The notes: generated by a model not told the origin, from the letters alone. DNA of 64,000 bases from an uncultured Prevotellaceae bacterium (GCA_947169115.1 CAMVOK010000001.1:124001-188000), one strand, 5' to 3'; numbered from the stretch's first letter, positions 7,741 to 17,679 are shown. A program made the numbers and translations.

Positions 7741-8372
7741 TTCAGTAGTTCGTCTTCAAAGTCGTTGATTACGAGATGGCAAAGCGGATGTATCTGCTCC
7801 CGGGGAAGCGTTGTGGCCAATCCTACCACATAGGCACCGCTGGCCATGCCCGATTTCAGTCCGTTGATGCTGTCCTCAAAGACCACACACTCCTCCGTGG
7901 GGACTCCCAGAGCCTCGGCGGCACGCAGGTAGCACTGGGGCGATGGCTTGCTTTCCGAGAAATGCTCCGCGGTCAGGATGCGGTTGAAGAGTTGGGTCAG
8001 TTCGGGGCGCGAACGGTATACGTTCTCCATCTTCGGGCGGTTGCTGCTTGTGACAATGGCCGTGAGAATGCCCCTTTGCCGCAGGACTTCTATATACGCG
8101 CGCGCACCTCTTATATATTGGAACGTCATGTCGGCCTCGAACTGGTTTAGCCTTCGTGTCACCTCGGCTTGGATGTCGGGGTCGGTAATCCAGCGGTCGT
8201 AGATTTGCACAAGAGTCTGTCCCTTGATTCGCTGGGAGAAGTCGGGGACATCGGACACAAACTCACGTCCCATCATCCCCCAGAACTTGCTATACTGGCT
8301 CTCCGTATCCAGAACGACACCGTCCAAATCGAAGAGCGCAGCCCGGAATCTTATGTCGGTTAGTTTTTCCAT
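7737..8372 (-). CDS. HAD superfamily phosphatase (beta-phosphoglucomutase-like)
   Basis: A 211-residue haloacid-dehalogenase hydrolase. Motif I is FDLDGVVLDTES, motif II is AIVTSSNR, the conserved Lys lies near SESKPSPQCYLRAAEALG, and motif III is CVVFEDSINGLKSG. The start at 8372 (MEKLTDIRFRAALF) is chosen because a -7 box lies 9 bp upstream; an open frame reaches 8423. The substrate is probably a small phosphorylated sugar but is unknown. It is translationally coupled to pdxB by a 4-base overlap. Confidence 0.88.
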   Translation of the reverse strand: MEKLTDIRFRAALFDLDGVVLDTESQYSKFWGMMGREFVSDVPDFSQRIKGQTLVQIYDRWITDPDIQAEVTRRLNQFEADMTFQYIRGARAYIEVLRQRGILTAIVTSSNRPKMENVYRSRPELTQLFNRILTAEHFSESKPSPQCYLRAAEALGVPTEECVVFEDSINGLKSGMASGAYVVGLATTLPREQIHPLCHLVINDFEDELLK

Positions 8373-8380
8373 AATGCTTG

Positions 8381-8388
8381 CAAAGTTA
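8381..8388 (-). promoter_or_regulatory. -7 promoter box (TAACTTTG) for the HAD-pdxB operon
   Basis: The minus strand reads TAACTTTG, 9 bp upstream of the ATG at 8372, implying a very short or absent leader. Confidence 0.6.
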
Positions 8389-8498
8389 CTAATTAGTATG
8401 CTAACGGCCAAGTCATAACACACTTTTTACGATGGGGCAAACTACGTAGGGTATGGCAAAAAGAATGGATAATCGTTGTGGATATGACTTTTATTTCG

Positions 8499-8506
8499 TA
8501 TCTTCG
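8499..8506 (+). promoter_or_regulatory. Probable -7 box (TATCTTCG) for the glycan operon
   Basis: TATCTTCG differs from TAnnTTTG by one base and lies 9 bp before the ATG of the first glycosyltransferase at 8515. Confidence 0.45.
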
Positions 8507-8514
8507 CGGCTGGA

Positions 8515-9246
8515 ATGAAAAGCATACACATCATTACTCCCGTAAAGGATAGCATTGACTCGACCTTGGAAACGGTAAGGGCGGTCATGGCATCCCAGAT
8601 AGGTGTTCCCTACACTTATACGATATATAACGATTTCTCTACACCCGAGAATACGCAACGCCTTGCGGAGGCCAGTCGGGAAATGGGCTTTCGGTTGGTG
8701 AATCTCAGTGATATCACGAGTCATCCCTCGCCCAACTACTTGCTGGTGTTGCAACGTGAGCGCCATGCGTGTATGGAGGAGGATGCGGCCCTGGCCATCG
8801 TGGAGAGTGATGTCGTGGTGCGGAAAGATACCATGCAGGGACTTTGGGACGAAGCCCAGCGTCATGCCGATGCCGGTATTGTGGCATCCGTGACGGTGGA
8901 CGACAATGAAGAGGTGAATTATCCCTATGAATATGTTCGTAAATGGAGTGAGAAAGACAAGCAGATGGGCTGCGTTCCTACGCGTCATCATTGTTCCTTC
9001 TGTTGTTCATTGCTCACGCCGGAGTTATTGCGACGTGTGGATTTCGACAAGCTGGATCAGACGAAGAACTGGTTTGATGTGACCATATCGCATCGTTCCC
9101 TGGAGCAAGGCATGCAGAACTATGTGCTTGTTTCCCATCCAGTCAGGCATCGTCCGCATGGCAGCCGTCCATGGAAACAACTTAAATATACCAATCCCCT
9201 AAAATACTATTGGCGAAAGTTTACTAAGGGATTCGACAAGATTTAG
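8515..9246 (+). CDS. Family 2-like glycosyltransferase
   Basis: A 243-residue GT-A-fold protein starting MKSIHIITPVKDSIDSTLETV, followed by YTIYNDFSTPENTQRLAE (nucleotide-binding part). ALAIVESDVVVRKDTM holds the acidic metal-binding residues in place of a classical DxD. The C-terminal half is basic. It is the first gene of a same-strand run to 14818 that builds a cell-surface glycan, probably LPS core or O-antigen because a lipopolysaccharide-kinase-like gene comes next. Donor and acceptor are unknown. Confidence 0.8.
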   Translation: MKSIHIITPVKDSIDSTLETVRAVMASQIGVPYTYTIYNDFSTPENTQRLAEASREMGFRLVNLSDITSHPSPNYLLVLQRERHACMEEDAALAIVESDVVVRKDTMQGLWDEAQRHADAGIVASVTVDDNEEVNYPYEYVRKWSEKDKQMGCVPTRHHCSFCCSLLTPELLRRVDFDKLDQTKNWFDVTISHRSLEQGMQNYVLVSHPVRHRPHGSRPWKQLKYTNPLKYYWRKFTKGFDKI

Positions 9247-9276
9247 GGTGACATATATACATTTTAAAAACGCGTA

Positions 9277-10038
9277 ATGATGGGTAAGCAGGGTATATTG
9301 GGCAAGATGGCAAGTTGCGTATTGCACCCCCAACACGTTGTGTTGTGCGACCCGTCGGACGAGCAGCTGAAAAACTTTGTTTGCGAACTCCCAAACCTGT
9401 TCCGTACGGGACAGGGGCGTGTGCTCTATAAACACCGCAACGAACTCCGGATTTTCCAATTGGGTGACAGGCAGATGGTTGTGAAGTCGTTTGGCGTACC
9501 CAATGCCACAAACCGCCTGGCGTATGGCTTATTGAGGAAATCGAAGGCCCAGCGTAGTTACGAATATGCCCGATTGCTCAATAGCCTGGGCATCGGTAGC
9601 CCTGAACCCGTGGCCTGGCTAACCATTGGAAATGGTTTGTTGTTTACGCATAGCTACTATGTGTCTCTTCTGTCCACCTGTCCATATACATATACCGATT
9701 TGCAAACCTGCAAGATAAGTCCCCGGAGTGAGGAAGAGCGATATTTGCGGCTGGTTGCCCGTGCCGTGGCTCGTCTGCACGACAATGGCATGATACATCG
9801 CGACCTTTCCCAAGGCAATGTGCTCTTTGGCGATGGCGACCGGGTGGAGTTTATCGACCTTAACCGCATTCGTTTCCGGGATGTCGGTTTGGTGGAGGGT
9901 TGTAAGAACCTTTCCGAACGATTGCTGGCGAACCGTTGGCAACGAGCCGTTCTGGCTGAAGAATATGCCAAGGCCCGTGGATTTGATGTGGAGGAATGTT
10001 TGCGGCTGGTTAATCAGTACAACGTGATTAAAGACTGA
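9277..10038 (+). CDS. Lipopolysaccharide kinase-like protein (InaA/Kdo kinase family)
   Basis: A 253-residue protein with a kinase-like fold. MVVKSF supplies the ATP-binding lysine, ARLHDNGMIHRDLSQGNVLF is the catalytic loop (HRD with Asn), and VEFIDLNRIRF contains the metal-binding Asp. This pattern is the InaA/WaaP/KdkA family that phosphorylates Kdo or heptose in the LPS inner core. Its place between two glycosyltransferases supports this. The start is uncertain: MMGKQG at 9277 or MASCVLHPQH 30 bases later. Confidence 0.85.
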   Translation: MMGKQGILGKMASCVLHPQHVVLCDPSDEQLKNFVCELPNLFRTGQGRVLYKHRNELRIFQLGDRQMVVKSFGVPNATNRLAYGLLRKSKAQRSYEYARLLNSLGIGSPEPVAWLTIGNGLLFTHSYYVSLLSTCPYTYTDLQTCKISPRSEEERYLRLVARAVARLHDNGMIHRDLSQGNVLFGDGDRVEFIDLNRIRFRDVGLVEGCKNLSERLLANRWQRAVLAEEYAKARGFDVEECLRLVNQYNVIKD

Positions 10039-10048
10039 CCCAAAGAAG

Positions 10049-10966
10049 ATGAACATTGTCCTGAAAGTGCTTCCTCGTTTGGCTGCGGCCTTGATGCGAT
10101 GGCCGTTCTCAAAGTCGCGTGTCGCGAAACCACGCCTCATAATGACTCTGTTGGTAAAGAACGAGGCCGACAGGATGGAACAGAACCTCCTGTTCCATCA
10201 TTCCATGGGAGTTCAGGGGTTCATCGTTACCGACAACAACAGCACCGATGGCACGATGGACATTCTGCATCGTTATCGCGAACGTGGCTGGGTGTTGGAC
10301 ATCATAGAGGAACCATCGACGGGCTACGAGCAAAAGCGGTGGGTAGACCGCATGGTGATGATGGCCATCGGAAAGTATCATGCCGACTGGATAATCAATG
10401 CCGATGCTGACGAATTGTGGTATGCCCCGTCGGGTAATCTGTGTGAAGAACTTGGGCGGTGTGGTAGCCGCATTATGCGTTGCCCTGCCCATTGCATGAT
10501 GCCGGAAGAGGGCTTGCCGTTCACCGAATGGACCCAACGTGTGGTTCCGGTGAAAGAACCCGAGGAGTACGACCTTTCGCCATATAGCATATTCCAACCC
10601 CAACGCGGCAAGGTGGCACATCGTGCGGAGGGTTACCTCCACATCGCCATGGGGAACCACAAGGTGGCCATGCTTCCGCGCACCATCACCACGGGACCCA
10701 TACGTATTTACCATTATTCCGTGGGAACCCGGCAGGTGTTCATCGACAAGATGGTGCAAGGCGGGCGCGAGTTGGAGGCGCATCGTGGCAAACACGGAGG
10801 CGTGCACTGGCGATATTTCTATAAGTTGTACAAAGAAAACCGCCTGTCCGAGGAATATGACCGCGTCGTCGGGCTCACCCAACGCAAAAGGCTGGAGGAT
10901 GACGGACACATCCAGACAGATACGACGATACGCGACTATTTCCATAACCATAATCTGATGCCATGA
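10049..10966 (+). CDS. Glycosyltransferase (GT2/GT92-like)
   Basis: A 305-residue protein. After a basic N-terminus it reads LIMTLLVKNEADRMEQNLLFH, FIVTDNNSTDGTMDIL, and WIINADADELWY, the DADE giving the metal-binding acidic residues. This is the Glyco_tranf_2_4 pattern used in LPS and capsule loci. The next gene overlaps its stop by 4 bases (ATGA), so the two are translated together. Confidence 0.85.
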   Translation: MNIVLKVLPRLAAALMRWPFSKSRVAKPRLIMTLLVKNEADRMEQNLLFHHSMGVQGFIVTDNNSTDGTMDILHRYRERGWVLDIIEEPSTGYEQKRWVDRMVMMAIGKYHADWIINADADELWYAPSGNLCEELGRCGSRIMRCPAHCMMPEEGLPFTEWTQRVVPVKEPEEYDLSPYSIFQPQRGKVAHRAEGYLHIAMGNHKVAMLPRTITTGPIRIYHYSVGTRQVFIDKMVQGGRELEAHRGKHGGVHWRYFYKLYKENRLSEEYDRVVGLTQRKRLEDDGHIQTDTTIRDYFHNHNLMP

Positions 10967-11814
10967 GATTGATAAAAATGACTGGAGGGCTGGGCAACCA
11001 GATGTTCATCTATGCCTTGTACCTACGCATGAAGAGCCAATACCCCAATACGCGCATCGACCTCTCGGATATGGCTCACTATCACGACCATTATGGGTAT
11101 GAACTACACCGCATATTTAATCTGCCCGAGGATGAAATGACCTTGCCTCAATGGATGAAGAAGGTGATGGAGTTCCTCTTCTTCCGTACCATACTGGAAC
11201 GGCACGAACATGGTTCGCTCGCTCACTACGACGGTCCTGTCCGTTGGCCATGGGTCTATTACAAGGGCTTTTACCAAAATCTGATGTATTTCCAAGGACA
11301 TGAGGCGGAGATTCGTCAGGCTTTCCGTTTCGACATGGAGAAGGCCAACGAACGGAATCGCTCGTTGGCCGAGGAAATATATCGTGAACCGCAAAGCGTC
11401 TCGTTGCACGTCCGACGTGGCGACTATCTGAACCCTAAGTTCTACGACCAGATAGGTTGTGTGTGCCAGATTCCCTATTACCGACATGCGATGGACGAGG
11501 TGAGCCGTTTGGTGACGGGTGCCCACTTTTATGTGTTCTCGGAGGATGTTGAGTGGGTTCGCGAGAACTTGCCTTTGCCCGAGGACACCGTTTTCGTGGA
11601 TTGGAACAAGGGGGAGGACAGTTGGCAGGACATGATGCTAATGTCGCAATGCCATCACAACATCATCTGCAATAGCACGTTCTCGTGGTGGGCGGCTTGG
11701 CTCAACGACCATGCCGACAAACTTGTGTTTTGTCCAGACCATTGGTTTGTAAACGACGGAGGCAAGGTTTCCCTATATCCGGATAACTGGATTCGCATAC
11801 CAACAGACGACTAA
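10963..11814 (+). CDS. Alpha-1,2-fucosyltransferase-like protein (GT11)
   Basis: A 283-residue protein starting MRLIKMTGGLGNQMFIYAL, the GGLGNQxF motif of GT11 enzymes. It also has the GDP-fucose-binding motif HVRRGDYL and the C-terminal NSTFSWWAAWL typical of bacterial and eukaryotic alpha-1,2-fucosyltransferases. It probably caps a surface glycan with fucose. The rhamnose/fucose-kinase-like gene at 63 kb is too far away to link. Family assignment is firm; specificity is inferred. Confidence 0.93.
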   Translation: MRLIKMTGGLGNQMFIYALYLRMKSQYPNTRIDLSDMAHYHDHYGYELHRIFNLPEDEMTLPQWMKKVMEFLFFRTILERHEHGSLAHYDGPVRWPWVYYKGFYQNLMYFQGHEAEIRQAFRFDMEKANERNRSLAEEIYREPQSVSLHVRRGDYLNPKFYDQIGCVCQIPYYRHAMDEVSRLVTGAHFYVFSEDVEWVRENLPLPEDTVFVDWNKGEDSWQDMMLMSQCHHNIICNSTFSWWAAWLNDHADKLVFCPDHWFVNDGGKVSLYPDNWIRIPTDD

Positions 11815-11820
11815 TCTACT

Positions 11821-12816
11821 ATGAACAAAGACCAAAGCCTACAGTTGAAAGGTGTAGCCATTTTAATGATGTTGTGGCTGCATTTGTTCAATACTCAGGA
11901 AAGGGTAGAGGAGTGCACAACGTTGATAAACTACCTGAACGGGAAGCCTCTGGCCTATGCAATCGCCCGTATGTGTGGGATGTGTGTTCCTATCTATCTT
12001 TTTATTTCGGGCTATGGGATGGCTAAGGCGAGTGAGATGAATGTGCGTTCCACGTTGCGAAGGTTGTGGAGGGTATATAGTCGTTTCTGGCTTGTGTTTG
12101 CCCTGTTTATTCCATTGGCATGCTGGATCAAACCAGAAGCATACCCTAACGGATATGACACGCTATTATTGAATGTGCTATCGCTGGATGTTTCGTACAA
12201 TGAGGAGTGGTGGTTTTTGTTGCCGTGGGCGATATTGATTGCGACGGCAAAGTGGATTGTGCCTTTCGTGCGCCGTAACAATATCTGGGTTAATTTGATA
12301 GTTTTTTTTGTATTATTTCTGTTGTTGATTGAATATAAGTGGCCTGTTCTGTTTTTGGGGAATAACCCTTTCTCCATTTTGCTTAGCCGTTTGATGCTGG
12401 TGATGCCGGCCTTCTATGTAGGAGTGTGCGTAGGGAATTATGGTTGGTGTAGTCTTGTAGTTCGTAGTTTGAAATGGCCATCACTGATTATGCTTACGCT
12501 CTGTATGGTTAGAGGATTGTTGGGACCAAGTTTGGTGAATGTACTTTTTGCAGTCCCCATTATTTTGCTATTTACATTGTGTTGTGTACCTCAATGGCTC
12601 TGCTCTGTCTTACGTTTCTTTGGACATTATTCTATCTACATGTGGCTAACCCACACCTTTTTTGCCTATTATCTGTTCCATGATGCATTGTATGGCTTGC
12701 GTTATCCAATAGTTATATATATGATGCTTGTTTTTGTATCGCTGTTTACGGCAATAATGCTTGCTCAGTTGTATAACCTGTTGGAAGCAATGCTAACTCA
12801 AAAAAAGAAGATATAA
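11821..12816 (+). CDS. Acyltransferase 3 family membrane protein
   Basis: A 331-residue integral membrane protein with about ten hydrophobic segments. The N-terminus MNKDQSLQLKGVAILMMLWLHLF carries the conserved His. PIYLFISGYGMAKA and a conserved Arg-rich loop (STLRRLWRVYSRFW) follow. This is the family that O-acetylates surface polysaccharides. The C-terminus is LTQKKKI. It lies between the fucosyltransferase and a GT2 gene, so it probably modifies the same glycan. Codon use appears more AT-rich than its neighbours. Confidence 0.9.
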   Translation: MNKDQSLQLKGVAILMMLWLHLFNTQERVEECTTLINYLNGKPLAYAIARMCGMCVPIYLFISGYGMAKASEMNVRSTLRRLWRVYSRFWLVFALFIPLACWIKPEAYPNGYDTLLLNVLSLDVSYNEEWWFLLPWAILIATAKWIVPFVRRNNIWVNLIVFFVLFLLLIEYKWPVLFLGNNPFSILLSRLMLVMPAFYVGVCVGNYGWCSLVVRSLKWPSLIMLTLCMVRGLLGPSLVNVLFAVPIILLFTLCCVPQWLCSVLRFFGHYSIYMWLTHTFFAYYLFHDALYGLRYPIVIYMMLVFVSLFTAIMLAQLYNLLEAMLTQKKKI

Positions 12817-12817
12817 A

Positions 12818-13900
12818 ATGAATAATATAAATAAGGTACGAACTATAGCCTTTTTTCATGGAGAATTCCCTTGTAGTGGAGCCGAGAAGGTGACGTTGGA
12901 TGTGGGAGAATACTCGTGTGGGAAAGGGGTTCGTGTACAGCCTTTGGTATCTGTGGTCTTGCCCAATTATAACTATGCCCGTTATCTTGATGCCCGAATA
13001 CAGGGCATTCTGAATCAGACGTATGGCAACATAGAATTGATTTTGCTTGATGACCATTCCACGGACAATAGTGTGGAACTCATGCGGCATTATGCCGAAG
13101 ACCCTCGTGTTTCGGCCATCATTGTGAATGACGAAAACTCTGGCTCCCCCTTCCACCAATGGAGAAAAGGTATTGCACAGGCACGGGGAAAATACGTTTG
13201 GATAGCTGAGGCCGACGATGAGGCTATGGAGGATTTCCTACAGACCTGTGTCGAGGCTCTCGAAGCCGTACCGTCGGCAACGGTATGTTATGCCACCTCT
13301 GTGCATATCGACCCCGAGGGACAAATCATCCCACGCCACTATCGCCCCAAACGGGTGACGGGCTATACGGTGTATGGCGGTCGCGACTTTGTGCAACATA
13401 ATCTCTTCTGGCGCAACTACATAGAGAATGCCAGTGGGGTGGTATTCCTCCGTCAGGCGTACGAGAAGTGCGACCCTCAGTCGTGGGCGGCTATGCGCTC
13501 AAGTGGCGACTGGTTGTTCTGGTTCCAGATGTGCATACAAGGTGATGTCATACGTATTCACAAACCCCTCAACCGCTTTCGCATGCACCGTGTCAGCACT
13601 ACGGCCAAAGCCAAGAAGGACGGTTTCTGCTATATTGAAGATGCACATATCCTGCTGACAATCGAGAAACAATTGCCAGATATAAGTAGATACCGTCATC
13701 TGATGCGTGTCGGTCACCTGTACCGGCTGATACGGAAGGCAGGATTATCCCCGGAGCGACGTGCTACGGTGGAGGCGGAAGTCCAAAGGGTGTTGGGGGT
13801 GTCTCCGGCTATCCGTTACTGGGAGTCCGTGAACCGTTTGCTACGATGGCTTCCAGGCATTGTGACCATGAAGGGTGATGCATTGCCCGATACTTGGTGA
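12818..13900 (+). CDS. GT2 glycosyltransferase with a short GT4-like N-terminal remnant
   Basis: A 360-residue protein. From about residue 43 it is a normal family 2 enzyme: VSVVLPNYNYARYLD, ILNQTYGNIELILLDDHSTD, then YVWIAEADDEAMED with the DD metal ligands. The first 35 residues do not belong to that fold: TIAFFHGEFPCSGAEKVT resembles the N-terminal strand and GGAE loop of GT4 glycosyltransferases. The gene therefore seems to be a fusion left by deletion between two adjacent transferase genes. It starts one base after the acyltransferase stop. Confidence 0.87.
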   Translation: MNNINKVRTIAFFHGEFPCSGAEKVTLDVGEYSCGKGVRVQPLVSVVLPNYNYARYLDARIQGILNQTYGNIELILLDDHSTDNSVELMRHYAEDPRVSAIIVNDENSGSPFHQWRKGIAQARGKYVWIAEADDEAMEDFLQTCVEALEAVPSATVCYATSVHIDPEGQIIPRHYRPKRVTGYTVYGGRDFVQHNLFWRNYIENASGVVFLRQAYEKCDPQSWAAMRSSGDWLFWFQMCIQGDVIRIHKPLNRFRMHRVSTTAKAKKDGFCYIEDAHILLTIEKQLPDISRYRHLMRVGHLYRLIRKAGLSPERRATVEAEVQRVLGVSPAIRYWESVNRLLRWLPGIVTMKGDALPDTW

Positions 13901-13924
13901 AATTTTTTCCGTAAAAGGTTATAT

Positions 13925-14818
13925 ATGAATCGACACGCCTACCTCATCATTGCCCACAACGAACCACGGTTGCTCCGTGCTTTGCTCCAAACGTTGGATG
14001 TGGAGTGGAACGACATTTACTTGCATGTCGATTTTTATAGTCCTTCGCTTTTTGATGAGGCGAAAACCATCAGGTTGCAAAAGGCCCGATTGAATGTGTT
14101 GCCAAATCCCATGGGTGTCTTTTGGGGACATACGTCGTTGTTGGAGGTTGAGTTGTTGCTATTGCGGGAAGCTTTGAAACATGGCCCGTACCAGTATTAC
14201 CACATGTTGTCGGGGCAGGATCTGCCCATAAAGTCTCCCGAATACATCCGTCGCTTCTTCGACCAGCACCAAGGCATGGAGTTCGTCGGATTCTGGAATG
14301 ATGCCTCACATTGCCGCGATGCCTTTCGTAAGGTTCGTTACTATTATTTCTTCAATCGTTGGAAGAAGCGTTCTTCGTCGAAGTTGCTCCATGCCGTGAC
14401 ATCCCCTCTGCGCAATCTGACTTTGAATATACAGAAGGTCCTGGGCGTGAATCGTCAGCGTGGGCGTGACGTTGAGATAAAAAAGGGTTTCAACTGGTTT
14501 AGCATTACCGAGGATTGCTGTCGTTATGTTCTGGAACATGAGACGGACATACATCGTCTGTTCCATCATACGCTTTGTCCCGACGAGATTTTCCTCCAGA
14601 CCATTGTCTGGAACTCTCCTTTCCGTGAACGTCTGTTCGATGTTGACGATGTCCAGCACGGTTCCATGCGGGCTATTGACTGGCAACGTGGTGACCCTTA
14701 TGTTTGGAAGTCGGACGATGTGGAGTATCTGTTGAACTCTCCCTATCTTTTCGCCCGTAAATTCTCATCTGCCGACATGGAGGCCGTTAGGCTCATGGCC
14801 TCTCGCATCATGGAATAA
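13925..14818 (+). CDS. GT14-like beta-1,6-N-acetylglucosaminyltransferase family protein
   Basis: A 297-residue protein of the core-2/I-branching enzyme family. It begins HAYLIIAHNEP, then DIYLHVDFYSP, GVFWGHTSLLEVELLLLREA, and YYHMLSGQDLPIKSPEYI, the most diagnostic stretch. LCPDEIFLQTIVWNSPF follows near residue 220. It is the last gene of the glycan operon and is followed by a bidirectional terminator. It probably adds a GlcNAc or xylose branch to the surface glycan; the sugar is not determinable here. Confidence 0.9.
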   Translation: MNRHAYLIIAHNEPRLLRALLQTLDVEWNDIYLHVDFYSPSLFDEAKTIRLQKARLNVLPNPMGVFWGHTSLLEVELLLLREALKHGPYQYYHMLSGQDLPIKSPEYIRRFFDQHQGMEFVGFWNDASHCRDAFRKVRYYYFFNRWKKRSSSKLLHAVTSPLRNLTLNIQKVLGVNRQRGRDVEIKKGFNWFSITEDCCRYVLEHETDIHRLFHHTLCPDEIFLQTIVWNSPFRERLFDVDDVQHGSMRAIDWQRGDPYVWKSDDVEYLLNSPYLFARKFSSADMEAVRLMASRIME

Positions 14819-14854
14819 GCGCATTCCCCCAATATTTCTCCTATCCAACCCCAA

Positions 14855-14895
14855 AAAGAAGCCAGACAATCCTATCAGGACTGTCTGGCTTCTTT
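14855..14895. terminator. Bidirectional terminator between the glycan operon and alaS
   Basis: AAAGAAGCCAGACA (14855-14868) pairs perfectly with TGTCTGGCTTCTTT (14882-14895), with A and T runs outside. It separates convergent genes. Confidence 0.9.
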
Positions 14896-14940
14896 AAGTC
14901 TGTTTCTCCAAGAAACTTATATGTGTTGGTGAAACGTGCT

Positions 14941-17598
14941 CTATGCGGTCAACAACTCAATGAGTTTCTCTACGGCAGAGATGAGGCCTTCGGGGTTCTT
15001 GCCACCAGCTGTAGCGAAGTGGGGCTGACCGCCACCGCCACCCTGGATGAGTTGGGCAGCCTCGCGGATGTTCTTTCCAATGTTCACACCCTGCTGGACG
15101 AGGCTATCCGATGCGGCCGCCGTCAACAAGGGTTTGCCCTCGTTGGAACTACCGATGACTACCAATGCGTTCTCCACCTCAGCACGGAGTTGGAAGGCGA
15201 TGTCCTTCACGAACTCGGGAGCCATGGCGGGCACAACGGCCTTCATGACCATAACGCCGTTAATGTCCCTGGCGTTGTCCTTCATCGATTGCTTCAGTTG
15301 CATGGCCTTTTCGCGCATGGAGTCCTCAATCTGCTTTTTCAGTTGTGTGTTCTCGTTGAGGAACTTCTGGATGGCTCCTTGCAGGTCGGGCGTGTTGTTG
15401 AAGAGCCGACGAAGTTCGCCAATGGTGTCGGTGAACTGATACATCATTTCCTCAACCTTCTGGCCCGTAATGGCCTCGATACGACGTACACCGGCGGCTA
15501 CGCTACTCTCGGAGAGTATCTTCACCATTCCCAGTTGACCCGTGCTCTTGGCATGGCATCCACCGCAGAACTCAACACTATCTGCGAACTGAACAACGCG
15601 AACCTTATCGCCGTACTTCTCGCCAAAGAGGGCGATGGCTCCGAGTTTCTTGGCTTCCTCGATGGGCATGTCGCGATGATCTTGCAAAGGTATGTTTTCG
15701 CGTATCTTTTGGTTTACGAGGCGTTCCACCTGACGAAGTTCCTCGTCAGTTACCTTTTGGAAGTGAGAGAAGTCGAAGCGTAGGTATTCGGGGGTGACGA
15801 GCGAACCCTTCTGCTCAACATGTGTACCGAGCACTTGGCGAAGCGCCTGGTCGAGGAGGTGCGTGGCCGTGTGGTTGGCCTCGCAAGCACGGCGCAGGTC
15901 AACATCCACACAAGCCATGAAGGGTGCTTCGGGGTGCTTCGGCAACTGCTTGGCAATATGCACTGTCAGACCGTTCTCCGTCTTCGTGTCGATAATCTCT
16001 ATGGTTTCGTTCTCGCTCACGAGCACGCCGCGGTCGCCCACCTGACCACCCTTTTCGGCATAGAAGGGAGTTTGGTCAAGTACCAACTGATAGTAGGTTT
16101 GCTTCTTCTGCACGACTTGACGATAGCGCACGATGCGGCACTCACTCTCCGTCATGTCCCAACCGAGGAACTTACAGCCCCCCTCTGGCTCCTCCGAGGT
16201 GGGGAGGGTGCTTATCCAGTCCTCTGCCTCTACCTTGGCGGCATTTCGGGCGCGGTCTTTCTGCTTCTGCATTTCGGCATTGAAGCGTTCCTCATCGACG
16301 GATAGTCCGTTTTCACGACAGATGAGTTCCGTAAGGTCGAGGGGGAATCCGTAGGTGTCGAACAACGTGAAAGCCTTTTCACCATCAATTACGGTTTTGC
16401 CCTGTTTCTTGGTCTCAGCCATTACACCATCCAACAGACGGATGCCCGTCTCCAGGGTGCGCAAGAAACTCTCTTCTTCCTCTTTCATTACTTTAGAGAT
16501 AAGCACCTTTTGTGCTTCCAGTTCGGGATAGGTCTCTCCCATCTCCTGAATGAGGACAGGTAGCAAACGGTAAAGGAAGGCTTCTTTCTGGCCGAGGAAT
16601 GTATAGGCATAGCGTACGGCTCGACGCAGGATGCGGCGTATGACGTAGCCTGCCTTAGCATTGCCAGGCAATTGTCCGTCGGCAATGGAGAAGGCAATGG
16701 TGCGCAGGTGGTCGGCACATACGCGCATGGCAACATTGATACTCTCGGAGTTTTCAGAACATTCAGAATTATCGGAGTTGTATTTCAATCCTGTCAACTG
16801 CTCGATGGCACGAATGATGGGCTGGAACACGTCGGTGTCGTAGTTGGAATGCTTGCCTTGAATGGCACGTACCAAACGCTCGAAACCCATACCCGTGTCG
16901 ATGACGTTCATGCCGAGGGGTTCCAGATGACCGTCGGCCTTGCGCTCAAATTGCATGAACACGATGTTCCAAATTTCGATGACCTGTGGGTCGTCTTTGT
17001 TTACCAGTTCGCGGCCAGGCACCTTGGCTTTCTCTTCGGCCGTGCGGCTATCGAGATGAATCTCCGAACAGGGACCACAAGGACCCGTGTCGCCCATTTC
17101 CCAGAAGTTGTCGTGCTTGTTTCCGTTGATGATGTGGTCGGCAGGCACGTGTTTGAGCCAGAACTTAGCGGCCTCGTCGTCGCGGCTGAGATTCTCTTTA
17201 GGAGAACCTTCGAAGACGGTAACATAGAGGTCGGCCGGATTTAGTTTCAGTACATCCACCAGGTATTCCCAGGCCATGTCGATGGCACCTTCCTTGAAGT
17301 AGTCGCCGAACGACCAGTTGCCCAACATCTCGAACATGGTGTGGTGATACGTGTCGTGGCCAACCTCCTCCAGGTCGTTATGCTTACCGCTCACACGCAG
17401 ACACTTTTGAGAGTCGGCACGTCGGCGTGGCTCAGGGTCGCGCTGACCCAAAATAATATCTTTCCACTGGTTCATTCCAGCGTTGGTGAACATCAGCGTG
17501 GGGTCGTCTTTTACAACCATGGGAGCCGAGGGAACAATGGCGTGCCCTTTTGACTCAAAGAACTTTTTGAACGAATTACGAATCTCGTTTGCTGTCAT
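14941..17598 (-). CDS. alaS: Alanyl-tRNA synthetase
   Basis: Charges tRNA-Ala. The 885-residue protein contains the class II core from [18 protein letters not shown], the editing domain with HTATHLL and CGGCH zinc/His-Cys motifs, and the C-terminal DHHA1 domain with [15 protein letters not shown]. The start at 17598 is preferred to an upstream in-frame ATG at 17628 because it matches the family and the -7 box lies at 17626-17633. The stretch [13 protein letters not shown] (about 16745-16785) is an insertion made of a TCAGAATACTCAG-type phrase repeat and sits between two conserved helices. Confidence 0.97.
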   Translation of the reverse strand: MTANEIRNSFKKFFESKGHAIVPSAPMVVKDDPTLMFTNAGMNQWKDIILGQRDPEPRRRADSQKCLRVSGKHNDLEEVGHDTYHHTMFEMLGNWSFGDYFKEGAIDMAWEYLVDVLKLNPADLYVTVFEGSPKENLSRDDEAAKFWLKHVPADHIINGNKHDNFWEMGDTGPCGPCSEIHLDSRTAEEKAKVPGRELVNKDDPQVIEIWNIVFMQFERKADGHLEPLGMNVIDTGMGFERLVRAIQGKHSNYDTDVFQPIIRAIEQLTGLKYNSDNSECSENSESINVAMRVCADHLRTIAFSIADGQLPGNAKAGYVIRRILRRAVRYAYTFLGQKEAFLYRLLPVLIQEMGETYPELEAQKVLISKVMKEEEESFLRTLETGIRLLDGVMAETKKQGKTVIDGEKAFTLFDTYGFPLDLTELICRENGLSVDEERFNAEMQKQKDRARNAAKVEAEDWISTLPTSEEPEGGCKFLGWDMTESECRIVRYRQVVQKKQTYYQLVLDQTPFYAEKGGQVGDRGVLVSENETIEIIDTKTENGLTVHIAKQLPKHPEAPFMACVDVDLRRACEANHTATHLLDQALRQVLGTHVEQKGSLVTPEYLRFDFSHFQKVTDEELRQVERLVNQKIRENIPLQDHRDMPIEEAKKLGAIALFGEKYGDKVRVVQFADSVEFCGGCHAKSTGQLGMVKILSESSVAAGVRRIEAITGQKVEEMMYQFTDTIGELRRLFNNTPDLQGAIQKFLNENTQLKKQIEDSMREKAMQLKQSMKDNARDINGVMVMKAVVPAMAPEFVKDIAFQLRAEVENALVVIGSSNEGKPLLTAAASDSLVQQGVNIGKNIREAAQLIQGGGGGQPHFATAGGKNPEGLISAVEKLIELLTA

Positions 17599-17625
17599 AT
17601 TTGATAGGGTTTTATTTTTCGCGCA

Positions 17626-17633
17626 CAAAGGTA
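17626..17633 (-). promoter_or_regulatory. -7 promoter box (TACCTTTG) for alaS
   Basis: The minus strand reads TACCTTTG, 28 bp upstream of the alaS start. Confidence 0.6.
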
Positions 17634-17640
17634 CGAATAA

Positions 17641-17672
17641 ATTTTTAATTTTTAATTTTTAATTTTTAATTT
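17641..17672. repeat. AATTTTTA phrase repeat
   Basis: Four to five consecutive copies of a TTTTTAA-type unit between the alaS promoter and the duplicated promoter element at 17680. The same phrase lies upstream of the tRNA-Leu gene (about 52092-52127) and near 40690-40725. Confidence 0.85.
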
Positions 17673-17679
17673 ATTATGG

